The notes under the pieces: model-generated | The model's input: only the letters and a program-made list of their open reading frames with translations | Databases searched by the model: none | What the model was told of the DNA's origin: nothing | Shown here: positions 16,262 to 24,689 of the stretch, piece after piece | Layout of the letters: each line of letters opens with the position of its first letter | Position numbering within the stretch: position 1 is the first letter of the stretch | DNA from: Fibrobacter sp. | GTDB lineage: Bacteria; Fibrobacterota; Fibrobacteria; Fibrobacterales; Fibrobacteraceae | Direction: 5' to 3' | NCBI RefSeq assembly: GCF_017551775.1 | Contig: NZ_JAFZKX010000007.1 | Coordinates: forward strand, 1-34,227 | Length of the DNA stretch: 34,227 nucleotides | Translations under genes and position numbers: made by a program

Positions 16262-18589
16262 ATGAAAAAATTTGTCAAGATTGCGGCAATCGTCATCGCC
16301 GTTTTAGTCGTCCTCGTCATCGCCACCCTCAAATTCGCACCCGGTATCGTGCGAAGCTATGTCGTAGGGCACTCCGAAGAACTCATCGGGCGCAAGGTCG
16401 CCATCCAGAACATATCGCTCAACCCGTTCACGTTCAAACTCGAAATTGACAGCCTCGCCGTATTCGAGAAGGACGGTGAAACGCGCTTTGTCGCCTTCGA
16501 CAAGTTCCGCGTGAACGTCGACCCGCTGCGACTTTTCACGGGTACGGCCGCCGTGAGCGAAATCTACCTGAAGGGGCTATACGCACGCGTGCTCCAGCAC
16601 GAAGACCGCTTCAACTTCTCCGACATCATCGAGTTCGTCGCCAAGGGCGATACGACTGCATTCGATTCGGCCATGGTCGCAGATAGCCTCGCCGCCAAGG
16701 CCGATTCTACCGGCATGGTGAACGCCGTAGAAATCGCAGACGAGCTCCCCTTCAGCATCTCGGTCGAAAACATCGTATTCGAGAAGGGAAACATCATTTA
16801 CCAGGATACGAAAATCGGATCCAAGATCCAGCTCGACGACTTTTCCATCAGCATTCCCGCGGTTTACCTGAGCAACAAGCAGACCGACATCGGCGTGAGC
16901 TTCAAGTTCGCGGATGGCGGCGACCTCAACGTGAAGGTTCTCGCGAACGCGGCGACAAACGATTTCCACGTAGGGGTTGACCTGCGCAAGTTCGCGCTCG
17001 CCTGCGGAAAGCCCTACCTGAACGACTTCATCAACTACAAGGACTTCTCGGGTTCGCTCTCCGTCTTGATGGATATCGACGGCAACCTGAACCAAATTCT
17101 CGCCTCGAACGTCAAAGGAACGGTCTCGCTCGACGATATCGTGTTGACGGAAACCAGCGGGAGGACTCTCGGCGTGAACCACGTGGGCGTGGGCATCGCA
17201 AGCGCGAACGTCGAGAAGAACGAGTTCCGCATCGATTCCGTAATCGTGGACGGCGGTTTCGCGCACCTCGATCTCTACAAGAACGGCAAGACCAACATCG
17301 ACGTGCTCCTGAAGAAGGGTTCCGCCGACGAGCCGGACAGCACGCAGCTTGCAGCCGACCAGCAGCTCGTTCTCGGCGATGCGCCCGATTCCACGGCAAC
17401 CGAAGCGAAGCCCGAAGAAGCGGCAAGCCCGGCTGAAGAAACGCCAAAGGCCAAGCCGCTCAAGGCAAAGATAAACAAGCTCCTCGTGCAGAACACCACG
17501 GCTAGCGCGACCGACCATTCCATCACCAAGCCGTTCAACTACACCGTCAAGGCGATAACCGTGAAGGGCTCGAACATCAACTTCGACACGCCCTGCACCA
17601 TCAACGTGAACGCATCGTTCCCCGAAGGCGGAAGCGTCGCCGTGAAGTACAAGGGAGCGCTCAGCGATATCGGCACGATGGATGCCTACATCAGCGTGAA
17701 GAACCTCGCCCTCAAGCATTTCAGCAACTACAGCCACCACTTTACCGGCTACCCGATAAGCGCGGGTACGCTTGCCTTCGCGAGCGAGAACAAGATAAAG
17801 AACTTCGAACTCGACAGCAAGAACGTTATCGACATCTACAACATCGACGTGGGCGACAAGGATCCGGAATCCGATCCGGAATTCCTGGTCCCGATGAAGG
17901 TGGGCCTGTACATCCTCAAGGACAAGGACGACAAGATTGAATTCGACGTTCCCGTACACGGCAACATGAAGGACCCGAAGTTCTCCATCGGGAAAATCAT
18001 CTGGACGACGGTTTCGAACCTGCTTATCAAGGTGGCGCTCTCCCCGCTCAAGATGGTCGGGAACCTCGCCGCTACCGGAGCCGGGGCCATCGGTATCGAC
18101 CTCGGGAAGAACGACGAAATCATCATCGACGCGACGCGCGCCTCGTTCACGAGCGAACAGTACGCCAAGGCCTCCAAGATGACCGAAGCCGTCGCGAAAG
18201 ACAAGAACCTGAAGCTCATCTTCACGCAGTTCTACAACCCGCGCAAGACCACGGAAGCCTACAAAACCATCAAGCTCAAGACGGATTACTACAAGAAGTC
18301 GCAGGGCAAGGACAAACTGACCGAACTCGACGAACGCGCCATTGCTGACATGAGCAACAGCGACGAAGGATTCCAGGCATACCTCAAGGAAATCGGGGAA
18401 ATCGACCAGAAGGCACTCCGCAAGGAAGTCGCCGCACTCGCCGAAACCAGGAACCAGGAATTGCTCAAGGTGCTGCAGCAACAGAAAGGCGTGACCAAGA
18501 AGAACATCACGGTCATCACGGCCCCTGCGGACAAGCTTTCGGCCCACCGCGGCAAGGCCCTGTACAAAGTGACCGTCGACGTGCAGTAA
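16262..18589 (+). CDS. DUF748 / AsmA-like envelope protein
   Basis: A 775-residue protein with one N-terminal membrane anchor (about 7-27) and a long beta-rich periplasmic part. Typical DUF748/AsmA-like wording is visible: GRKVAIQNISLNPFTFKLEI near the start, and later NYSHHFTGYPISAGTLAFASENKIKNFEL with a conserved D/GNMKDPKFSIGKI block. Such proteins belong to the AsmA/TamB/YhdP superfamily, which is linked to lipid transport and outer-membrane homeostasis; a role here is inferred only. A low-complexity Glu/Ala/Pro insert lies at about 365-400. It lies 41 bp after the YdcF-like gene and probably also has its own promoter. Confidence 0.82.
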   Translation: MKKFVKIAAIVIAVLVVLVIATLKFAPGIVRSYVVGHSEELIGRKVAIQNISLNPFTFKLEIDSLAVFEKDGETRFVAFDKFRVNVDPLRLFTGTAAVSEIYLKGLYARVLQHEDRFNFSDIIEFVAKGDTTAFDSAMVADSLAAKADSTGMVNAVEIADELPFSISVENIVFEKGNIIYQDTKIGSKIQLDDFSISIPAVYLSNKQTDIGVSFKFADGGDLNVKVLANAATNDFHVGVDLRKFALACGKPYLNDFINYKDFSGSLSVLMDIDGNLNQILASNVKGTVSLDDIVLTETSGRTLGVNHVGVGIASANVEKNEFRIDSVIVDGGFAHLDLYKNGKTNIDVLLKKGSADEPDSTQLAADQQLVLGDAPDSTATEAKPEEAASPAEETPKAKPLKAKINKLLVQNTTASATDHSITKPFNYTVKAITVKGSNINFDTPCTINVNASFPEGGSVAVKYKGALSDIGTMDAYISVKNLALKHFSNYSHHFTGYPISAGTLAFASENKIKNFELDSKNVIDIYNIDVGDKDPESDPEFLVPMKVGLYILKDKDDKIEFDVPVHGNMKDPKFSIGKIIWTTVSNLLIKVALSPLKMVGNLAATGAGAIGIDLGKNDEIIIDATRASFTSEQYAKASKMTEAVAKDKNLKLIFTQFYNPRKTTEAYKTIKLKTDYYKKSQGKDKLTELDERAIADMSNSDEGFQAYLKEIGEIDQKALRKEVAALAETRNQELLKVLQQQKGVTKKNITVITAPADKLSAHRGKALYKVTVDVQ

Positions 18590-18602
18590 ATCGCGCTCCC
18601 GA

Positions 18603-18880
18603 TTGCCGCGGCTCTCGCCATTTGCAAAATTGGCGCTCGTTCCGAGCGCATTTGGCATCTGCGATGCCATGCGGCTGCATTTCGGCCATAGGTAATGTAA
18701 ACATTACCTGCGGCACTCAATTTGCACGCATTTGGCTAGGCTCGGCCATGTCAAAACAAAAAAGTTTTGACGTCTTCGACGTCCGTGGCTACGGCTCGAA
18801 GATGCAAAAATGCTTTTTGCACTTTCTCGCCTTGCACACTTTTGCCGCGGCTCTCGCCATTTGCTAAATTTGCGCTCGTT
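18603..18880 (+). repeat. Hairpin-rich intergenic element bracketed by a 39-bp direct repeat
   Basis: The 291 bp between the DUF748 gene and the NifU-like gene hold no plausible gene. Copies at 18603-18641 and 18842-18880 are identical at 37 of 39 positions, 239 bp apart. Between and including them lie inverted repeats: 18633-18649 (7-bp stem), 18654-18668 (6 bp, loop TGC), 18669-18680 (4 bp), 18690-18709 (AGGTAATGT-AA-ACATTACCT), 18750-18771 (8 bp), 18773-18802 (7 bp with an inner 4-bp stem) and 18803-18821 (8 bp, loop TGC). A 10-bp direct repeat CGCATTTGGC is at 18647 and 18727. Confidence 0.7.
18841..18872 (+). promoter_or_regulatory. Promoter of the NifU-like gene (TTTG-N20-TAAATTTG)
   Basis: TTTG (18841-18844), a 20-nt spacer and TAAATTTG (18865-18872) match the Bacteroidota -33/-7 promoter pattern in both sequence and spacing. 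The box ends 8 nt before the ATG, so the leader would be very short. The upstream duplicate of this block carries AAAATTGG instead and should be inactive. Confidence 0.5.
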
Positions 18881-19720
18881 ATGAGTGAAGAAATGTGCGC
18901 CAACCTCTCCCAGAAAGTGCAGGAGATTGCAAAGGCCCCGAAGTACCGCGGAGCCATATTCCAGATTGAAGCCGACGAGAAAGGACTCGCGCTTGTAGAC
19001 GTGAAGGTATCCAGCCTGAAGGTCTACCTGATGATTGACCCCGAATGCGACAAGATTCTCGAGACCAGGTTCTTTACCTACGGCGGCCCCATATTCACCG
19101 CGCTCGCCGACACGTTCTGCAAGATGATTCAGCAGAAGACCATCGACGAGGCGTGCGCCATCACCACAGTGAGCATCGAGGAAAGCCTCCGCGACACGCC
19201 CGATGTGAGGGCCATTCCGGAGAGCGCACCCGAAATTTCGCAGATGCAGACGCTTATCGAGATGGTTGCGCAGGTCTACCCCGAAAAGAAGGGAACCGCA
19301 ATCCTCGTGCGCGAGAAGATGGACCGCATCAAGTACCGCACGCAGACCGCCGAAGGCCGCGCGGAAGCGGATGCGGAATGGAACGCGATGACCAAGCCAC
19401 AGAAAATCGAGAAAATCGAGGCCTGGCTCCACCAGTCCGTACGCGGCATGCTTCAGGGTGACGGCGGCGACGTCGAGATCCTCGACCTGACCGAAGACAA
19501 CAGGCTCAAGATACGCTACCAGGGCGCATGTGCCGGCTGCGGCTCCGCCATGGGCGGAACACTCTTCTACATCGAAGACGAACTCAAGAACAACGTGTAC
19601 TACAACCTGATTGTAGAGCCCGAAGACCCGCTCGACAACCTTCCGCCGAACGCGATGTCCGATGCCGACCGCAATTTGGCCGGACTGGACGACAACAATC
19701 CTCCAGCGAGTTTGTTCTAG
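18881..19720 (+). CDS. NifU-like protein: degenerate IscU-type domain fused to NifU C-terminal (Nfu) domain
   Basis: The ATG at 18881 is chosen because upstream codons run through the hairpin repeat. The product has 279 residues. The C-terminal domain (about 180-240) is a clear NifU_C/Nfu domain with QGDGGDVEILDL and the cluster-binding CAGC at 217-220. The N-terminal half resembles the NifU/IscU scaffold (FFTYGGPIFTALADTFCKMIQQKTIDEA) but lacks the cysteine of the usual FGCG motif. It probably carries or transfers Fe-S clusters through the C-terminal CxxC, with the N-terminal domain structural. No cysteine desulfurase gene is nearby. Confidence 0.8.
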   Translation: MSEEMCANLSQKVQEIAKAPKYRGAIFQIEADEKGLALVDVKVSSLKVYLMIDPECDKILETRFFTYGGPIFTALADTFCKMIQQKTIDEACAITTVSIEESLRDTPDVRAIPESAPEISQMQTLIEMVAQVYPEKKGTAILVREKMDRIKYRTQTAEGRAEADAEWNAMTKPQKIEKIEAWLHQSVRGMLQGDGGDVEILDLTEDNRLKIRYQGACAGCGSAMGGTLFYIEDELKNNVYYNLIVEPEDPLDNLPPNAMSDADRNLAGLDDNNPPASLF

Positions 19721-19754
19721 TTAAAAAAATGTCCTTGAGGACTCCCAACCCCAG

Positions 19755-19776
19755 AAGCCCGCAAAAGCGGGCTTTT
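19755..19776 (+). terminator. Intrinsic terminator after the NifU-like gene
   Basis: A perfect AAGCCCGC / GCGGGCTT stem with an AAAA loop is followed by TT. It overlaps by two bases the stop of the candidate small gene on the opposite strand. The T tract is short. Confidence 0.65.
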
Positions 19777-19936
19777 ATGTTTCGGGTGCCTTTTTCCTGG
19801 GCGCACGGTGCAAACTCGGGCGCTTGTTGCCCGGATGCAACGGCATGACCTTAGCCGTGGCCGAAAGAGAGTGTTCGATCTTCTCCTCACCGATGGAGGA
19901 GCACTGTCCCGAGAAAAGTCTGTTGTCAATTGCCAT
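19775..19936 (-). CDS. Candidate 53-residue small protein of unknown function
   Basis: An ATG at 19936 opens a 53-codon frame starting MAIDNRLFSGQCSSIGEEK and ending with a basic tail (RAPRKKAPET). An AGGT-type ribosome binding site lies 8 nt upstream, and a TTGACA-N16-TATCTT promoter lies 45-73 bp upstream on the same strand. The protein has one cysteine, no membrane segment and a strongly basic second half. It fills the otherwise empty interval between the NifU-like gene and trpB2. No family is recognised; conservation in relatives would be the test. Confidence 0.45.
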   Translation of the reverse strand: MAIDNRLFSGQCSSIGEEKIEHSLSATAKVMPLHPGNKRPSLHRAPRKKAPET

Positions 19937-19980
19937 AAATCGTACCTGTGAAAGCGAAAATGGATAAAGCGATATTTATT

Positions 19981-20009
19981 CAAGATAATTTATTTTTTTC
20001 AAATGTCAA
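19981..20009 (-). promoter_or_regulatory. Promoter for the 53-residue ORF
   Basis: On the minus strand TTGACA (20009-20004), a 16-nt spacer and TATCTTG (19987-19981) form a near-consensus promoter in AT-rich DNA, reading toward the small ORF. Confidence 0.45.
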
Positions 20010-20066
20010 CAGGCCGTGCCGCGGGAAGCCGGAAATCCCCAAAATGGCGCTATTTTTTGGAAACAC

Positions 20067-20099
20067 TTCGTTCTAAAATCCCTTTTTAAGGTATATTTG
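20067..20099 (+). promoter_or_regulatory. trpB2 promoter with TATATTTG box
   Basis: TATATTTG at 20092-20099 matches TAnnTTTG exactly. TTCG (20067-20070) lies 21 nt upstream in the -33 position. The leader is about 25 nt and includes an AAGGA ribosome binding site. No attenuator hairpin or leader peptide with Trp codons is present. Confidence 0.5.
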
Positions 20100-20129
20100 G
20101 AGCGTTAAAATTCAAAAAAGGAATTATCT

Positions 20130-21512
20130 ATGAGAAACTCGCTCAAACTCGACGGCCAGGTCAAGACTTACCTCGAAGAAAACGAACTCCCGAAGGCATG
20201 GTACAACGTCCGTGCCGACATGAAGAAGAAGCCCGCTCCGCTTCTGAACCCGGGCACCGGCAAGCCCGTGACCTTCGAAGACCTGCAGCCCGTGTTCTGC
20301 GACGAACTCATCAAGCAGGAACTCGACAACGATACGCCGTACATTCCTATTCCCGAAGACATCCTCACGTTCTACAAGATGTACCGTCCGTCGCCGCTGG
20401 TCCGTGCCTACTTCCTCGAACAGGCTCTCGGCACCCCGGCCCACATCTACTACAAGTTTGAAGGCAACAACACCTCGGGTTCTCACAAGCTCAACTCCGC
20501 CATCGCTCAGGCCTACTACGCCAAGAAGCAGGGCCTCAAGGGCGTGACGACCGAAACGGGTGCAGGCCAGTGGGGCACCGCCCTTTCCATGGCTTCCGCC
20601 TTCTTCGGCCTCGACTGCCAGGTGTACATGGTGAAGGTTTCCTACGAACAGAAGCCGTTCCGCCGCGAAGTGATGCGCACTTACGGTGCCAAGGTGACCC
20701 CGTCCCCGTCCATGACGACCGACATCGGCAAGAAGATCAACGCTGAATTCCCGGGCACCACCGGAAGCCTCGGCTGCGCCATCTCCGAAGCCGTGGAAGC
20801 CGCCGTGAAGCAGGAAGGCTACCGCTATGTTCTCGGTTCCGTGCTGAACCAGGTGCTCCTCCACCAGTCCGTCATCGGTCTCGAAACGAAGGCCGCCCTC
20901 GACAAGCTCGGCGTGAAGGCCGACCTCATCATCGGTTGCGCTGGCGGTGGTTCCAACCTCGGTGGTCTTATCAGCCCGTTCGTCGGCGAAAAGCTCCGTG
21001 GCGAAGCCGACTACGATATTCTCGCCGTTGAACCGGCCAGCTGCCCGAGCTTCACTCGCGGTAAGTACGCCTACGACTTCTGCGATACCGGCATGGTCTG
21101 CCCGCTCGCCAAGATGTACACGCTGGGCTCCAGCTTCATTCCGTCTGCCAACCACGCCGGTGGCCTCCGTTACCACGGCATGAGCAGCATCCTCTCTGAA
21201 CTCTACGATCAGGGCCTGATGCGCGCTACTTCCGTCGAACAGACGAAGGTGTTCGAAGCCGCCAAGCTCTTCGCCCAGACCGAAGGCATCCTCCCGGCTC
21301 CGGAATCCAGCCACGCCATCCGCGCCACAATCGACGAAGCCCTCAAGTGCAAGGAATCGGGCCAGGCCAAGAACATCGTGTTCGGCCTCACCGGTACGGG
21401 TTACTTCGACATGGTCGCCTACCAGAAGTTCAACGACGGCGAAATGAACGACTACATCCCGACGGATGAAGATATCGCCAAGAGCCTCGCCAAGCTTCCG
21501 CAGATTGGCTAA
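20130..21512 (+). CDS. trpB: TrpB2-type tryptophan synthase beta chain (PLP enzyme)
   Basis: A 460-residue fold-type II PLP enzyme of the TrpB2 (TIGR01415) type. It is longer than TrpB1 and encoded without trpA. The PLP lysine is K120 in GNNTSGSHKLNSA, and the phosphate loop is CAGGGSNLGG (about 270-279). Characteristic TrpB2 wording includes the N-terminal PPKAWYN-like PKAWYNVRADM and the RPSPL entry. It condenses indole or an indole-like acceptor with serine; TrpB2 may salvage indole. It stands alone between a promoter and a strong terminator, so its expression is independent of a trp operon. Confidence 0.93.
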   Translation: MRNSLKLDGQVKTYLEENELPKAWYNVRADMKKKPAPLLNPGTGKPVTFEDLQPVFCDELIKQELDNDTPYIPIPEDILTFYKMYRPSPLVRAYFLEQALGTPAHIYYKFEGNNTSGSHKLNSAIAQAYYAKKQGLKGVTTETGAGQWGTALSMASAFFGLDCQVYMVKVSYEQKPFRREVMRTYGAKVTPSPSMTTDIGKKINAEFPGTTGSLGCAISEAVEAAVKQEGYRYVLGSVLNQVLLHQSVIGLETKAALDKLGVKADLIIGCAGGGSNLGGLISPFVGEKLRGEADYDILAVEPASCPSFTRGKYAYDFCDTGMVCPLAKMYTLGSSFIPSANHAGGLRYHGMSSILSELYDQGLMRATSVEQTKVFEAAKLFAQTEGILPAPESSHAIRATIDEALKCKESGQAKNIVFGLTGTGYFDMVAYQKFNDGEMNDYIPTDEDIAKSLAKLPQIG

Positions 21513-21534
21513 TCGTTAAAGCGACAACGCAATT

Positions 21535-21565
21535 AAAAAGCCCCGGATTAATTCCGGGGTTTTTC
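21535..21565 (+). terminator. Bidirectional intrinsic terminator after trpB2
   Basis: A stem CCCCGGA / TCCGGGG with a 5-nt loop is flanked by AAAAAG and TTTTT, so it can end trpB2 and the convergent gene stopping at 21617. Confidence 0.85.
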
Positions 21566-21616
21566 TTGCTATTAACGCTTTCTTTTGAAAATCAAGTTTG
21601 CGCTAGCGTATCAAAA

Positions 21617-22327
21617 TTATTGTTCGTCACTCGTCTCTTCGGCAGGCGATTCGGCAGCCGTCTCCTGGGACTTTTTATGACGCCTTTTGCGAACGAAGTC
21701 CCAAATGCCGCCCAAGGCACCGAACACGATAATCGCGACCCAAAGGATATTGTTTATAACGAAGGCACGGATGTAATCCAGGACGCCCGGTTCCTCGGAC
21801 TCATACAGGAGCAAGTCGAAAGTCTCGTCGGGGTTGTTGTACATAACGAACTTCAGGAACAAGGTCTTCTCTTTTACGACATCGATGAGGATGGTGGAGC
21901 AAATCGTAGTATCTTCTTCGCAGACCACGACATTCCCGTGGATATCGCCCCATTCCGCCTTTTTGGTGACTTCGATGCGGTTCGTAGTCTTGATGAAATC
22001 CTTAAGAATGGCGGAATCACCGGGGTTCTTGATTTTAAGAGGCACTTCGCCATCGTCGAGCTTGAGCACGATACCTTCTTTCGAGAGGACGTAGTCTTCG
22101 CCCTCATAGGTATCCTTGTTCATCGCCGCTTCGATTTCCTTTTCGGCAATCTTTCCCGTCACGGCACCGACTCCAACGCCGACCAACTTACCCAGTCCGC
22201 CACGGCCCTTGTCCGCCACAGCGGCAGAAGAGAGCAGCAAGAGAGAAATCAGGAAGACCAGAATGGACTTCGGGAGGAAAGCACGATTATTTTGTTCACG
22301 ATTGAGGATATTCATGTTGTTCTCCAT
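21617..22327 (-). CDS. Unknown exported protein with C-terminal membrane segment
   Basis: A 236-residue protein. It has an N-terminal signal or anchor (about 19-38), a Gly-rich stretch (GRGGLGKLVGVGVGAVTGKIAEKEIEA, glycine-zipper-like), a beta-rich middle with two cysteines, a membrane segment at about 190-210 (NNILWVAIIVFGALGGIW) and a basic then acidic tail. A second ATG at 22315 has a better-placed GGAG site and may be the true start. A perfect TATCTTTG box precedes the first ATG, within the 33-bp gap after the next gene. No family is recognised. Confidence 0.7.
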   Translation of the reverse strand: MENNMNILNREQNNRAFLPKSILVFLISLLLLSSAAVADKGRGGLGKLVGVGVGAVTGKIAEKEIEAAMNKDTYEGEDYVLSKEGIVLKLDDGEVPLKIKNPGDSAILKDFIKTTNRIEVTKKAEWGDIHGNVVVCEEDTTICSTILIDVVKEKTLFLKFVMYNNPDETFDLLLYESEEPGVLDYIRAFVINNILWVAIIVFGALGGIWDFVRKRRHKKSQETAAESPAEETSDEQ

Positions 22328-22337
22328 AATTTGTCCC

Positions 22338-22345
22338 CAAAGATA
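22338..22345 (-). promoter_or_regulatory. TATCTTTG promoter box before the 236-residue gene
   Basis: A perfect TAnnTTTG match on the minus strand, 10 nt before the ATG at 22327, inside the short gap between two minus-strand genes. It suggests that the downstream gene can be transcribed separately. Confidence 0.4.
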
Positions 22346-22360
22346 ACAATTCGCATTCTC

Positions 22361-24610
22361 TTACTTTATTTCAACCAAGAATTCGAGAGCCAGATTCCCG
22401 TCACGAGTGAGGGCGACTTGAGGCTTTGTCGGGAAATCCGCCAGGCGCTTGCGCAGGATTTTCACAAGCTCCTGCCCGAAATCCGGTCGCAGCCCGAAGT
22501 TCAGGTCAAACGAAATTTTCGCATAGGCGACATTCCCCTTGAACTGATTCTTTTCGACAGGAACAGCCTTCTTCTTGATATCGAGAAATTCGACTTTGCA
22601 CGTACCCTCGGTTCCAAGGATATTTTTCCAGGCACCGTTGAACTTTTCGGCAAAGTCCAGCACATCGCCGAAGTTCTTGCGGTACCTCGCGCCCACATTT
22701 TTCACAAGGCCGTACCGGCCGTAATTCGAAGTATCCACGAAAACGACGCGGTCCATTTTCTCGACAACCGCCGCGACGTTCTTGACCGCCTCGCCGACGG
22801 AATCAGCCTTCGCAGACCCTTCCACATGATTGCGCAACTCGCGCAGGGCGTTTTCGACAGCATAGACATGGGTGAGCAAATCTTCGCCGGAGAACGAGGC
22901 GAAACGCTTCAAAGGAGCGGGCACAATCCATTCGCCACGATTAAAATCATAAGTAAATTTGTCCTTGCCGCCCTTGTTCTTCAGGTGCATCACGGTCGAG
23001 CGGTCCGCCATAAGCGACAGGGAATCAAACGTCAACACCATAGACGGATAGGGTTTCAGGATAGAATCAGCCACCGTCGGTTTTACACTCACGTCATACC
23101 GCAACTTCGCTCGACCCATGCCACGTGCATTATCGAACTTTACCGTAAACAAGCCAACCTCCATTGACGGGACCTGTGCCGACAGCGACACGTCCACCTT
23201 GTCCAAGATGATTTCGTCATAGACCAGCCAGTTCGCGTCCGTCACGTAGACCAAGACCTTCACATAGAAATTTACCGAGGCATCAACATCCTTGGCATTC
23301 AGCAGTCCCGTGTCGACATTCCCCTTGTACTTGAGCGTTTTGGGCCTAACCTTGAACACGATGTAGTTCTTGCCTTTACGCAATTTGACTTTACCGGACA
23401 CGGCAGGCAGGGAATCACCGTACAGTTCCACAAAATCGCGTTCACTGTATTCCTTGTGAACATCCTGAAGGGCGTGGTTCAAGAAGGCCACGCCACCCAA
23501 CGGAAGTTTTTCGACAAAGACGCTATCCAAGATTTTCTTCGCTTCCGCCAGAATAATCAGGTCGTCATCGCCTATCGTTGCGTCTATGGCATATTCAGCG
23601 ACCCGAAAATAATTATCGATATTCTTGGCGACATCCCCTAAGCTGTAGCTCGTTTTGCCGAACGAAAAACCCTTGCTTTCAAGGAACGGAATTTCGATTT
23701 TTTCCAGCGGTTCAAAAAAATTATCTAGCGAAAAATACGGTTCGATTTCACGCGACAACTGCAAATTATCCTTCGCCCCGTCCTTGGACAGGAAAATCTT
23801 GAAATTACCACCTTGGACCTGCGTCGGCCAGCTTTTCGTATCCACGTCCGTCAATCCGGGCATTTCCAAGACGAACGATTCGAAATTCGTCTTCATCGCA
23901 GAACCATTCTTGTCTTTATTATACTTGAAATCAAACGAAACCGTAGTATTGAGGGCGGACTGTTTTTTCATCAGCCCGAAATCCAGTAGCACGCTATCCG
24001 TATTGAGCTTGAAATCAAGGCCCGACAAATAAACAAAGTCGTCTGAAAAACAGGAATCACCTTTCAAAGCCAAGAGGTCGATGGTACGCAATTTGGTATT
24101 CGCACCACGTCCCACATTGAGTCCAATGGCAGAAAAGAAACGGGAAAACCGCCTCAAGGAACTATTCCTTATATTCAAGGAATCCATCGTCTTTTTCAGA
24201 CCCGGCAAGTCCAGCAGCAACGTATCCTTGTTTTCCCTCATATTGCCCCGCAAGGCGAGCATTATGTTCGTCCTCGCCGCATCGACCATACCGACCATTT
24301 CCGATGCGCTGTACCATCTACCGTCTATTTTCAAGGATCCACCCATCCCGATATACGGAATAACAAAATTCTCGTCAAATCGAGGCATGCTCGAGTCCGC
24401 ACTGACGACATCGAGTTTCAAGGCTGTCGACGGATCATTGGACTTCGCATTTTTCTTGCCGCATAAAACATTCGGCGCATACGGAGGCGCTTTTGTATCC
24501 AAGTAGACATCTTCTACATCGAGATCTTGCAAGTACGCATAAGCCCCGCCAACACAAAACACAAAGGCGGTAACTACAAAAGAACCGATAAAATTGCGAA
24601 CAAAATTCAT
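22361..24610 (-). CDS. Large exported protein of unknown function
   Basis: The ATG at 24610 is chosen because GGAG lies 7 nt upstream and a signal peptide follows (MNFVRNFIGSFVVTAFVFCVGG..., cleavage near AYA). The frame itself extends further upstream without signal-like sequence. The 749-residue product is beta-rich with many short alternating strands and the recurrent theme D-x-L-x-L-D, suggesting a long periplasmic or outer-membrane-associated beta structure. Helical sections occur near residues 560-660. No recognised domain. A small hairpin (24625-24642) and a 9-codon frame ending in ATGA with this start lie in its leader. The 236-residue gene follows after 33 bp. Confidence 0.7.
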   Translation of the reverse strand: MNFVRNFIGSFVVTAFVFCVGGAYAYLQDLDVEDVYLDTKAPPYAPNVLCGKKNAKSNDPSTALKLDVVSADSSMPRFDENFVIPYIGMGGSLKIDGRWYSASEMVGMVDAARTNIMLALRGNMRENKDTLLLDLPGLKKTMDSLNIRNSSLRRFSRFFSAIGLNVGRGANTKLRTIDLLALKGDSCFSDDFVYLSGLDFKLNTDSVLLDFGLMKKQSALNTTVSFDFKYNKDKNGSAMKTNFESFVLEMPGLTDVDTKSWPTQVQGGNFKIFLSKDGAKDNLQLSREIEPYFSLDNFFEPLEKIEIPFLESKGFSFGKTSYSLGDVAKNIDNYFRVAEYAIDATIGDDDLIILAEAKKILDSVFVEKLPLGGVAFLNHALQDVHKEYSERDFVELYGDSLPAVSGKVKLRKGKNYIVFKVRPKTLKYKGNVDTGLLNAKDVDASVNFYVKVLVYVTDANWLVYDEIILDKVDVSLSAQVPSMEVGLFTVKFDNARGMGRAKLRYDVSVKPTVADSILKPYPSMVLTFDSLSLMADRSTVMHLKNKGGKDKFTYDFNRGEWIVPAPLKRFASFSGEDLLTHVYAVENALRELRNHVEGSAKADSVGEAVKNVAAVVEKMDRVVFVDTSNYGRYGLVKNVGARYRKNFGDVLDFAEKFNGAWKNILGTEGTCKVEFLDIKKKAVPVEKNQFKGNVAYAKISFDLNFGLRPDFGQELVKILRKRLADFPTKPQVALTRDGNLALEFLVEIK

Positions 24611-24689
24611 AATTTTCTCCTCATGGCGTTTTTCATAACGCCTTTTCGATAAAATACAAAAATGAATAAATCTGACCAATCCGGGTGGA

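Noticed and set aside
16577-18670. A 697-codon minus-strand frame opposite the DUF748 gene
   Set aside because: Same antisense composition effect; no signal, domain or ribosome binding site.
18704-19432. A 242-codon minus-strand frame through the hairpin region and NifU-like gene
   Set aside because: It has no start signals, runs antisense to a conserved domain and crosses the repeat element.
20000-20129. A trp attenuator, T-box or riboswitch before trpB2
   Set aside because: The leader is about 25 nt with no Trp codons, no paired terminator/antiterminator and no T-box sequence.
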